IMG/VR virus record: IMGVR_UViG_3300006484_000035
Location: 1-31,925 of that record
Strand: one strand, 5' to 3'
Length of the DNA stretch: 31,925 nucleotides
Origin: a virus
Positions 12,189 through 20,300 of the stretch are shown here, one piece after another. A program made the translations under genes and the position numbers. Within the stretch, counting starts at the first letter, position 1. Every line of letters begins with the position of its first letter. Below the pieces are notes generated by a model. It was given only the letters and a program-made list of their open reading frames with translations. It was not told the origin of the DNA and made no database searches.

Positions 12189-15188
12189 ATGTCAAAAATA
12201 CAAATTTTCATTGATAATTTTGAGACAATCACTCTAACAGAACTTAACCTTCAAAATGAAAGAATAAGTAAATATAAAACTGCAAGAGCTTCTGCAATTG
12301 CAATAACTTATCCTAAAATCGCCTCTTGGCCTTTTAAGAAAAAATCTGATAACACCTATGGAACAGATCCAGATGTAAGAACCGTAGGTGATTTATTTAA
12401 GTATGTTTATCCTCTGGAAGAAGGAGGAAAACAAATCACACCTGAATATCCATATCTCGATTTTCTTGGAGACGTGTTAAACGAACTTAAAGACCCAGAT
12501 ACGGGTGCATTTCCATTATATGAAATTTTACGTAAAAATTATGGTGCTAAAAGGGCCGCAGATTTTACAAAAAATCTTAGAGCATTTGGTGCACAAAAGT
12601 GGTTTGACGCATTTATGTCATCGGCACTTGACTATTTAAAATCACAAAAAAGTTTAACCACTAATTATAAGAATTCCGATGAATTTGAGGATGATCTTTC
12701 TGATTTAAGAAAAAAGTTTAGAGATAGTTATGGTTATAACAGTATTGCAGATTTTTCTATAAATGATGTCTCTACACTTACAATCTTCTATGAAGCTTTT
12801 ATGGAAGCAGGTGATGACTATAAACTACCACCACCAGTATCGGCTACACAATCAGGAACTCAATCAGGAACTCAATCAGGAACTCAATCCGCGACACCTG
12901 TTGAGACACAATCTGCCACACAATCAGTTCTTGAGATAGGTGACTATAAAATCACCGTAAAAGATCCTAAAAGTGATAATGACCGAAAGATCGAAGGTTC
13001 AATTTCATTCACAACTTTAGGTCCACAAGTTAGTGCCAATTCTAGATTGATTGGCTTACCACATCCATTTACTAATCCAAAAACTGGTACAGTAGTAACA
13101 TCACAAGAAACTGCGGAAGCTAATGGAGAATTAAACTGGAAAACTAGAAATTTAAGTATATCATCTTATCCGGATACTTATGAAACAGTATTGGCAGACG
13201 AGGCAATAGTAAACCTACAAAGTATGATAGATTATTACTACGGAGTTGAAATAAAGTTACAATATACAAAAAATCCCGACGCTCCTACTCTTGTTTCTGC
13301 ATCTGCTTCCGGTACTCAATCTGCAACTCAATCTTCTGCACCTTTAACTGCAACTCAATCTGGTATGACTCAAAGTACTTTTGATGCAACTGGAATAAAG
13401 ATTAAACTACAAAAGAAAAGTGGTCCTGGTGAACTAATAGGTGAAGTAGAACAAACAGTTAAAGATGGTTTTGTGAATTTTGCAGGTATTCAATTCAATG
13501 CACCTGGAGATTACGTTATTTCAGTAATACCAGATTCAAATCTTATAGAACCTTCTGAAGCAATTATAAAGGTCTTACCAGAAGATGATGTTATTGCTCA
13601 AGATAAGTCAAGAGGTGGTGAACAAGAACCAAAAGATGTGCAAGGTACACGTCCAATAATCGCACAAATAGATAAACCCACGATTAAACTAAAACCTATT
13701 GAGTTTGAAGCATTACAGAATAATGGAGATAACGCAGAGGTTGCTGGTGCATTAGGATTTACTCCGTTCTTTTGGTATTCTGGTGTTCAAATAGATCAAC
13801 GATATATAAACTCACTGAATTTATATTATGATGGTCTTGTACCGATGGTATCTATTGTTTTTGAGGACTCGATGGGTGTTATGAAAAAAGATGGATTTCC
13901 ACTTGATGATAGTAAATTCGAAATATTTTTAAATTCAGGTTCAAAAAATCTAAAATCAATACACCTAAAGTTTAAACTAGTGAATTTCCAAGAAAATAAA
14001 AGTAAAACTTATACAATAGTAGGTACACTAGACCTTCAAGATTTTTATAAAATAAGATTTCAGAGTTATAAAGGAACTTCATTTGAAACATTGCAAAAAA
14101 TGTGTAAAGAGTTAGAAATAGGTTTTAATTCTAATATTACAAATACTTCTGATAGTATGACCTGGATAAATAATGGTAAATTATTTAGAACATTTATTAC
14201 TGATATTATTTCACACTCATATATTTCAGATAAAACATTTCTTATAGGTTATGTAGACTTTTATTACTGCTTCAATTATGTAGATATTGAAAAGGAATGG
14301 ATTAGAGATATATCTAAAGATGTTGGTATAAATTCAAGAGGTTTGAATCACTTAAATACAAAAGAAGAAAGTGAAAAGGTTGTACAATTACAATTAAGTA
14401 ATGATTTAAGTCAAAATAGTAGTTCATTTTTCTTTAATAAGTATAGAGTAAATAATAACTCAACACAAACTTCTCTGAATAATGGACACTTTACAGTATC
14501 AAATACTTATGATAGTATAAAAAAAGAATTTTTAGTATTTGATGTAGACTCACAGACATCAGATGGATCAAAAAGTATTATATTAAAAGGTCCACCTTCT
14601 GATGCACAAAAAGATAACTATCGTACAACATACTCCGGTAAAATGGATACGGAGAATGTACATAAACAATACTATTATTCAGAAACACAGAATAAAGTAA
14701 ATTTTGATAATATGGCTAGAATTTCTGTTGATTTAGAACTTCCTAACGCAAATTTCAATTTATATAAATTTATGAAGATACAGTTAAACTTTATAAATAC
14801 GAAAACTTCTGTTAATAATGATGAGATCTCACAAAAACGTTTAACAGGCGAATGGGTTATTATTGATATATCATATACTTGGACACAAGGCAATTTAACT
14901 CAAAAAGTTACCGCTGTTAGAAAAGAGCTTAGTAAAACAGATGATGAGTTGAAAAAAGATGCAAACTCTACACCTACAAATGCTGAAACAAATACACAGA
15001 ACAATGAAAATCCTGTAGTACCAGGTCAAACACAACCTATATTATCAACTGCAGTACCACCGAATAGTGTATATAAAGTTGGTCAAATATTCTTTGTTCA
15101 GAATAATTCTGGTAAAACGTTTAAATTGACAATTACTGAAGTTTCTACAAATGGTAAAGAAGTAAAAGCAACTATAAAAAATATTTAA
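12189..15188 (+). CDS. Baseplate hub-like structural protein with TQSG linker
   Basis: 999 residues. Residues 1-215 (MSKIQIFIDNFETIT ...) and about 245-365 (G-D-Y-K-I-T-V-K-D-P ... G-L-P-H-P-F-T-N-P-K-T-G) match the next protein and form a shared N-terminal module. Between them is a Thr-Gln-Ser-Gly repeat (12846-12890), with further TQS copies near 13309-13375. From about residue 525 the sequence (F-F-W-Y-S-G-V-Q-I-D; G-T-L-D-L-Q-D-F-Y; then M-A-R-I-S-V-D-L-E-L-P ... G-E-W-V-I-I-D-I-S-Y-T-W) has the feel of phage tail hub proteins of the gp27/gpD type; this is by pattern only. The last 60 residues are a separate small beta domain after a Pro/Asn/Thr linker. First gene of the plus-strand tail block; the next gene begins 6 bases on. 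Confidence 0.7.
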   Translation: MSKIQIFIDNFETITLTELNLQNERISKYKTARASAIAITYPKIASWPFKKKSDNTYGTDPDVRTVGDLFKYVYPLEEGGKQITPEYPYLDFLGDVLNELKDPDTGAFPLYEILRKNYGAKRAADFTKNLRAFGAQKWFDAFMSSALDYLKSQKSLTTNYKNSDEFEDDLSDLRKKFRDSYGYNSIADFSINDVSTLTIFYEAFMEAGDDYKLPPPVSATQSGTQSGTQSGTQSATPVETQSATQSVLEIGDYKITVKDPKSDNDRKIEGSISFTTLGPQVSANSRLIGLPHPFTNPKTGTVVTSQETAEANGELNWKTRNLSISSYPDTYETVLADEAIVNLQSMIDYYYGVEIKLQYTKNPDAPTLVSASASGTQSATQSSAPLTATQSGMTQSTFDATGIKIKLQKKSGPGELIGEVEQTVKDGFVNFAGIQFNAPGDYVISVIPDSNLIEPSEAIIKVLPEDDVIAQDKSRGGEQEPKDVQGTRPIIAQIDKPTIKLKPIEFEALQNNGDNAEVAGALGFTPFFWYSGVQIDQRYINSLNLYYDGLVPMVSIVFEDSMGVMKKDGFPLDDSKFEIFLNSGSKNLKSIHLKFKLVNFQENKSKTYTIVGTLDLQDFYKIRFQSYKGTSFETLQKMCKELEIGFNSNITNTSDSMTWINNGKLFRTFITDIISHSYISDKTFLIGYVDFYYCFNYVDIEKEWIRDISKDVGINSRGLNHLNTKEESEKVVQLQLSNDLSQNSSSFFFNKYRVNNNSTQTSLNNGHFTVSNTYDSIKKEFLVFDVDSQTSDGSKSIILKGPPSDAQKDNYRTTYSGKMDTENVHKQYYYSETQNKVNFDNMARISVDLELPNANFNLYKFMKIQLNFINTKTSVNNDEISQKRLTGEWVIIDISYTWTQGNLTQKVTAVRKELSKTDDELKKDANSTPTNAETNTQNNENPVVPGQTQPILSTAVPPNSVYKVGQIFFVQNNSGKTFKLTITEVSTNGKEVKATIKNI
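12846..12890 (+). repeat. 12-base tandem repeat coding Thr-Gln-Ser-Gly
   Basis: Three units of GGAACTCAATCA/C after a partial unit ACACAATCA, in frame, encoding TQSG repeats in the linker of the hub-like protein. Confidence 0.9.
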
Positions 15189-15194
15189 TGAATA

Positions 15195-17870
15195 ATGTCA
15201 AAGATACAAGAGCTTATTGATGCGTGGAATACCGCAGTAGATGTAGAGATAGCGGCTGCACAAAGTGAGGTAGATGCTTATTTAGCAGCTAGACAAACTG
15301 CCATAGCACTTACGGATCCTTTTATATTGAAAATGCCTACACTAGAGGTTTTTAATATTGACCCTGAAGGAGTAACAACACCTGGATTTGATGTAACAAC
15401 GATTGGTCAATTGTTTGAATGGTCTTTCCCGGCAGAAGGTATGAAAGCTTATGATAAATATGGTAATTTTAGATCAAAACCTGATGTTGTAGAAGACTAT
15501 GTCGATAAAAAATATGCCAAAGATTCGGGTGAGTCAACTAATCCAATAACCCCAACTACTTTATACATCCAAGGATATACTTTTGCAACTATGTCATACT
15601 TAGCTAAACAATATGAGACTGGTCTTAGAACACACCAGGATTTATACAATATATTAAAAGTTAAAGATTCTGGCTTTGTCAAATTGGCAGCAGAAAAAAA
15701 ACTAAAAAACTTAGGAGGTAAAGCTTGGTTCGACTCTTGGATGCATTCTTTATATAGAGTTATATATAATACAAAAATATCTGTATCAACTTTAAAATAT
15801 AAAGACTACTCTGATATTTTTATGAGAATTGAAGATGAGTTAGACGAGAACTACTTAAAAGGTTTTTACAGTTCGGGTACTCGTTTTCCTCTAGGTATTG
15901 GTGAACAATCTAAATATTTTCAAGCCGTTTTAGAAGCAGGTGATAATTTCTTTACATCTCAAACTTCTGGAACACAATCTGGAACACAATCTGGAACACA
16001 ATCTGGAACACAATCTGGTGTAAACACTGATTATACACTGAGTGTAATAAATCCATTAAGTGATATAGAAAAGAAAATTTTGGGTAAAATAACTTTTATC
16101 GAAGCGGGTAAGTATATAATTCCTAATAGTACATTAAATGGATTACCAAATCCTTGGACAAATCCAAAAACTAAAGTAGTAGTACCGAATAATACTGGAA
16201 TTATTAAATTTAGTGGAGGTAAAAGTACTTCATCTAAAAACAGCCTTGCAACTGATGCAATTCTTGAGTTACAAAACATAATTGATGGTACTTATGGTTT
16301 AACAATTTATCTTAAATATACAGAACCAGATGGACCTCCAGTAGTACCACCCAGTGATTCGTCAACGGGACCTTCTGCAAGTGCAATAACTGGTGCGTCA
16401 GAAAGTTCTGTACCTGGTCCAACTTCGAGTACAGTAGGGACACAAGAATTTACTTTTAATGTAGAACAATTAGATATATTTTCAAATGCAGACTTTGGAA
16501 ACTTATTTATTATTGGTCAAGAAGATGAGACTTTATTATATGATGACGGAACAGATATTGATGATGAGTATAAAGAGTCTGCGTTTGAAGGTGATCCAGA
16601 GGCATCTGTATCAGAAGAACAAGAATATACCGACCCAGTTACAGGCGAAGTTTCAGAGGAAATTAGACAAGAAACTGAAAAACAGTCAGAGACAATAAAT
16701 AGTGCTCCTTATGTACCAGGTAAATATACTTTAGATATGATACCTGGTACTTTTTATGGTAATAATAAAATGGCTATTACTTGTTGTCAGATAGATGGAA
16801 AACCAGTTAGTGTTAAAATAGCTGATGCAGTATTAGATCTTAAAGCTGCAGCCAAAAATGATGGTATTAAAGTAAATGTGAATTCTGGGTTTAGACCAGA
16901 TTATTATCCAAATGTGAGTACTAAATCAAAAGCAGGTGTGTCGGTAAGTGCACAATCTCAAGAGGAATTATATGCACAGAATTGTAAAGGTGGTAAGTGT
17001 AGTCCAGCAACTGCAAGACCAGGAAATTCTAAACATGGTTCTGGTATAGCGATTGACTTTAATACTGGATCTAGAGGTGGTAAAATTAAATCTCCGTTAG
17101 ATCCTAAACTATATAGTTGGATGGTTAAAAATAGTTTCAGATTTGGATTTGTTAGAACTGTTGCCTCAGAAGAGTGGCATTTTGAATACTGGGGAACATC
17201 AATAACAACAACACCTTATGCCAAATTACCTAAATCTAATACATTATTTTATACAGATTTAGGATTAAATAATCTAGTCGTTGGAAAAGCGTCAACACCA
17301 GACACCAAATCGACTCCAACAAATACAAATGGTTCCAAAGAAACGCCCACGACTAAGAAATTAGATACATTACCTTCAGCTATTAAAAAGGCAATTGCAC
17401 AACTAGAAAAGAAATATAATGTAAAAATTGACGATTCACATATTAATGCGGAACTAAGTCAAGAAGGAGGGTACTATGCTGATAATGGAGGAGAAAATGC
17501 TGAAGCAAGAAAGGCGATAGATAAATTAGTAGCTAAAATACATGAATTATTTCCAAAGACAAAGAAGGTTGGAGGGGTAATTTCAGCACATAGAACATAT
17601 GAGAAACAAGTAGATTTGTTTGGTAAAAAAATTGCGTCCGATGGTGGTGTTGCAAATCGACAAAAAATGAGTGCTATACCTGGATTTAGTCAACACCATA
17701 CTGGTAAAGCGTTTGATATTTTTAGTGTTGAAGGATCTTGGTGGGATAATAACCCTGATGTAAAAAAATGGGTTTATGATAATGCTGGGTCATATGGATT
17801 CAAAGGATCTTACTTTAAAAAGGGTCCTTTAAGAAGTATAGAACCATGGCATTTATATTATATAAAATAA
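15195..17870 (+). CDS. Baseplate-associated protein with two M15 peptidase domains
   Basis: 891 residues. Residues 1-255 and 278-375 are paralogous to the preceding protein (MSKIQELID ...; K-A-W-F-D; G-L-P-N-P-W-T-N-P-K-T), joined by a TQSG repeat at 259-275. After an acidic linker (about 440-500) come two peptidase domains of the M15/VanY D,D-peptidase type. First: S-G-F-R-P, S-K-H614-G-S-G-I-A-I-D621-F, E660-W-H662-F-E-Y. Second: S-A-H-R-T-Y, S-Q-H834-H-T-G-K-A-F-D841-I, E883-P-W-H886-L-Y-Y. Each has the full His-Asp-Glu-His set for zinc and catalysis. Probable role: cutting peptidoglycan cross-links as the tail penetrates. The paralogous module suggests docking at the same baseplate site type. 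Confidence 0.88.
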   Translation: MSKIQELIDAWNTAVDVEIAAAQSEVDAYLAARQTAIALTDPFILKMPTLEVFNIDPEGVTTPGFDVTTIGQLFEWSFPAEGMKAYDKYGNFRSKPDVVEDYVDKKYAKDSGESTNPITPTTLYIQGYTFATMSYLAKQYETGLRTHQDLYNILKVKDSGFVKLAAEKKLKNLGGKAWFDSWMHSLYRVIYNTKISVSTLKYKDYSDIFMRIEDELDENYLKGFYSSGTRFPLGIGEQSKYFQAVLEAGDNFFTSQTSGTQSGTQSGTQSGTQSGVNTDYTLSVINPLSDIEKKILGKITFIEAGKYIIPNSTLNGLPNPWTNPKTKVVVPNNTGIIKFSGGKSTSSKNSLATDAILELQNIIDGTYGLTIYLKYTEPDGPPVVPPSDSSTGPSASAITGASESSVPGPTSSTVGTQEFTFNVEQLDIFSNADFGNLFIIGQEDETLLYDDGTDIDDEYKESAFEGDPEASVSEEQEYTDPVTGEVSEEIRQETEKQSETINSAPYVPGKYTLDMIPGTFYGNNKMAITCCQIDGKPVSVKIADAVLDLKAAAKNDGIKVNVNSGFRPDYYPNVSTKSKAGVSVSAQSQEELYAQNCKGGKCSPATARPGNSKHGSGIAIDFNTGSRGGKIKSPLDPKLYSWMVKNSFRFGFVRTVASEEWHFEYWGTSITTTPYAKLPKSNTLFYTDLGLNNLVVGKASTPDTKSTPTNTNGSKETPTTKKLDTLPSAIKKAIAQLEKKYNVKIDDSHINAELSQEGGYYADNGGENAEARKAIDKLVAKIHELFPKTKKVGGVISAHRTYEKQVDLFGKKIASDGGVANRQKMSAIPGFSQHHTGKAFDIFSVEGSWWDNNPDVKKWVYDNAGSYGFKGSYFKKGPLRSIEPWHLYYIK
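15969..16016 (+). repeat. 12-base tandem repeat coding Gly-Thr-Gln-Ser
   Basis: Four perfect units of GGAACACAATCT. It codes the same TQSG peptide as the repeat at 12846 but with different codons (ACA and TCT instead of ACT and TCA). Confidence 0.92.
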
Positions 17871-18007
17871 TACGAAAGTCTTAAATGTGAACTTACTACA
17901 ATAAGATTATCCGATTTGTTGGTTTGTAATAACAAGAAAATTATTACACAGTATGGTAAAAAAATTACTAAATTAACTGGATAAGGATTACATAGAAAAG
18001 TGAAATA
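17871..18007 (+). other. Non-coding gap with a short open stretch after the M15 gene
   Basis: The 168-base gap before 18039 is the longest gene-free stretch in the window. In the frame of the M15 gene, after its TAA, 37 sense codons run to a TAA near 17982 with no start codon at the beginning. It could be the decayed end of a longer gene, a stop-readthrough extension or chance. No hairpin terminator is obvious. Its right end carries the upstream element of the next gene. Confidence 0.35.
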
Positions 18008-18017
18008 TTTATATATA
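18008..18017 (+). promoter_or_regulatory. Variant upstream element TTTATATATA
   Basis: A/T element of the TTTATATATA variant, 21 bases before the ATG at 18039, in the same spacing class as the consensus copies. Confidence 0.4.
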
Positions 18018-18038
18018 CTCTAAATATAATTTAACTTA

Positions 18039-20270
18039 ATGGATCTAAGTAAAATCTCTACTTCTTCTAATGCTGAATCAATTGTTGGTACTCCTCCTAA
18101 ATACTCGTATAAAGCAGGAACTTACACTATATTTAATAAAGAAACTGGACAAATTGAAACAATTGAACTTAATAAACTTAAAGGTGATTTAAGATCAAAC
18201 ATTGATAATATTATCAAAAATGGAACACCTTGGCCACAAGCAAGTATAGATAAGGGATTTTTATCACCACTTTTTATAAGTCCTAGTAAAGACTTTAGAT
18301 TCGGTAGTACACCAAAATCAACTGAACAATATGCGAGTGGTGATACTAATGTCACTAGTCCTGAAAGCAAATTAGAAGCAACTCCCGATACAGTAAATCA
18401 AATCAAAGTAGGTGAGTATGAGTATGTTGATTGGAGAGGCCAACTAATAAAATCAGGTGCAAATTCTACTATTTTAGATACCGATGAGAGGTTCAGTGAG
18501 AGTAAAAATCTGCCAAAAAATTCGAAAGATCTGAGTACATCTCCTTATAGTACACGTGATTTTTACTTACTATTCAATGATACAAGAACTGATTATTTTA
18601 AACATGGTTTGCAAATAATTGATAATTTAACTCCTATTGAAAATCCAGAAAATGGTAAATCAGAGTTACGTTTATCACAATTTCAACAAACACCTTTTGA
18701 GAATAATGATCCTGTAATGTTTGGATTTGAGATTATAATCGATGATATATCTTCTCCATTGTTAAATGGATCGGTGCTTGATTTTTTAAAGATTTATAGT
18801 GGAGTTGATGAGATAAGATCGAAAATTCCTGTTTATGAGGACTTCAAACAACAATTTGTAAAATTATTTAGAACTAGATCTACCGTAAATATTAATGATG
18901 AGCAAGTATCAATCAGTAAAACTAAACCTGGTTATGCAAATACTGATAGTGCTAAGAATCTTTTTAGAGGTGGAAAAACATCATATATGAGTTACTATCT
19001 TAAAAAAATTGGTGGACTAGCAAATCTAATAGAAGCAAATACTTCAGATAAGAAAAAATTTCTTGTTGATTATAGAACAGATCTTATTACACTTGATTTT
19101 ACAGAAGACGTTTCGCTAACGATGGGTACTTTAGCACATTTATATAAGTTATTATATTGGTCTAAACCAAATGGTAAAAGTATAGTTCCTGAAAATCTAC
19201 TAAGATTTAACTGTGATATTATAGTTTCTGAGTGTAGAAATTTTAATAGAGTTAGAAAAGGTATTGATAGCGGAGACTTAGAAGTTATCAAAGATAACCT
19301 ATCTAGATATGTTTACTCTTTAAAAGAATGCCAGTTCTTTTTTAATACAATGCCACACAATCCGGATATCGATATGTCTGCTATTGCAGTTTATGAAACT
19401 TATGGTATTCAGTTTGATTATAAATACTCTACAGTTAAGTTTGAAAGATTTATGCCATCTGCAAATTTTGGTAAATATATTGGATACGATAGTGGTGCTA
19501 TTTGGAAAATCGGTAACCCGGGTGCAAGAGTTGCAAGAGGTGGAACACAATCAACTACTAGTGATACTTCAATACCTAGATTCTTCACATCTGGTACTAA
19601 TACTAGTAATAATAATGGAGTTAAATCACCTGCAATATTAAATAGATTCGGAGTCAATTTACCGGAAAATCCTTTAGGATTTACGACTGATGAAAAAATA
19701 GATGATTTACAAGCTAAGGAATTAGAAGATAAGTTTGATTTAGATAAATTCAAAAGATATGCTAAAGATCAAACTGCAATCGGTGCAGATCTAAGTAAAT
19801 TAGTTAGTGAACAGAACAAGAAATTAGAGCTACTAAATAATCCGAAGACATTATTAAAAAATAGTGCAGAGTCTGTTATAAAAAACTTTACTGAGAAAAA
19901 TAAAACAATTGGAATACCAACATCTTTAAAAGATTTAACTGCCAAAAAGGCAGATACTAATATTGGTAACTTTATTGAAAGATTAAAAGATAAAACTATA
20001 AAAAGTGCCAAACAAGAATTGGCAACATTAGTAAATGGTAGAGTTAGTTTATTATCAAGAACGATAAATAAACTTTTAATAGACTTTGTTGGAAAAAAAG
20101 GAATTAGTCCACCACAAAATATCTATACAGGTCCACAAGATCCAATGGGTATTGCACTAACGAATACAACTGATAGATTTTTCTATGATATTAGAAATGA
20201 ATTGGCAGACTTTGCAGGTGGTGCAGTTAGTAACATATTAAATGGTGCTACTAACTTTATTAAAAAGTAA
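18039..20270 (+). CDS. Baseplate/tail-tube-like structural protein
   Basis: 743 residues, soluble. The middle (about 330-475) holds T-D-L-I-T-L-D-F-T-E-D-V, then L-L-R-F-N-C-D-I-I-V-S-E-C-R-N-F, then Y-V-Y-S-L-K-E-C-Q-F-F-F-N-T-M-P-H-N and F-D-Y-K-Y-S-T-V-K-F-E. This order of beta strands resembles T4-type tail-tube-fold proteins (tube and tube-initiator proteins of the baseplate), but I cannot assign a specific gp number. A G-G-T-Q-S-T stretch after it recalls the TQSG linkers upstream. The C-terminal 220 residues are charged and helical. Position between the hub-like/M15 genes and the gp5-like spike supports a baseplate role. Confidence 0.6.
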   Translation: MDLSKISTSSNAESIVGTPPKYSYKAGTYTIFNKETGQIETIELNKLKGDLRSNIDNIIKNGTPWPQASIDKGFLSPLFISPSKDFRFGSTPKSTEQYASGDTNVTSPESKLEATPDTVNQIKVGEYEYVDWRGQLIKSGANSTILDTDERFSESKNLPKNSKDLSTSPYSTRDFYLLFNDTRTDYFKHGLQIIDNLTPIENPENGKSELRLSQFQQTPFENNDPVMFGFEIIIDDISSPLLNGSVLDFLKIYSGVDEIRSKIPVYEDFKQQFVKLFRTRSTVNINDEQVSISKTKPGYANTDSAKNLFRGGKTSYMSYYLKKIGGLANLIEANTSDKKKFLVDYRTDLITLDFTEDVSLTMGTLAHLYKLLYWSKPNGKSIVPENLLRFNCDIIVSECRNFNRVRKGIDSGDLEVIKDNLSRYVYSLKECQFFFNTMPHNPDIDMSAIAVYETYGIQFDYKYSTVKFERFMPSANFGKYIGYDSGAIWKIGNPGARVARGGTQSTTSDTSIPRFFTSGTNTSNNNGVKSPAILNRFGVNLPENPLGFTTDEKIDDLQAKELEDKFDLDKFKRYAKDQTAIGADLSKLVSEQNKKLELLNNPKTLLKNSAESVIKNFTEKNKTIGIPTSLKDLTAKKADTNIGNFIERLKDKTIKSAKQELATLVNGRVSLLSRTINKLLIDFVGKKGISPPQNIYTGPQDPMGIALTNTTDRFFYDIRNELADFAGGAVSNILNGATNFIKK

Positions 20271-20300
20271 TAAATATATGATAAAAATAATAAATTATTC

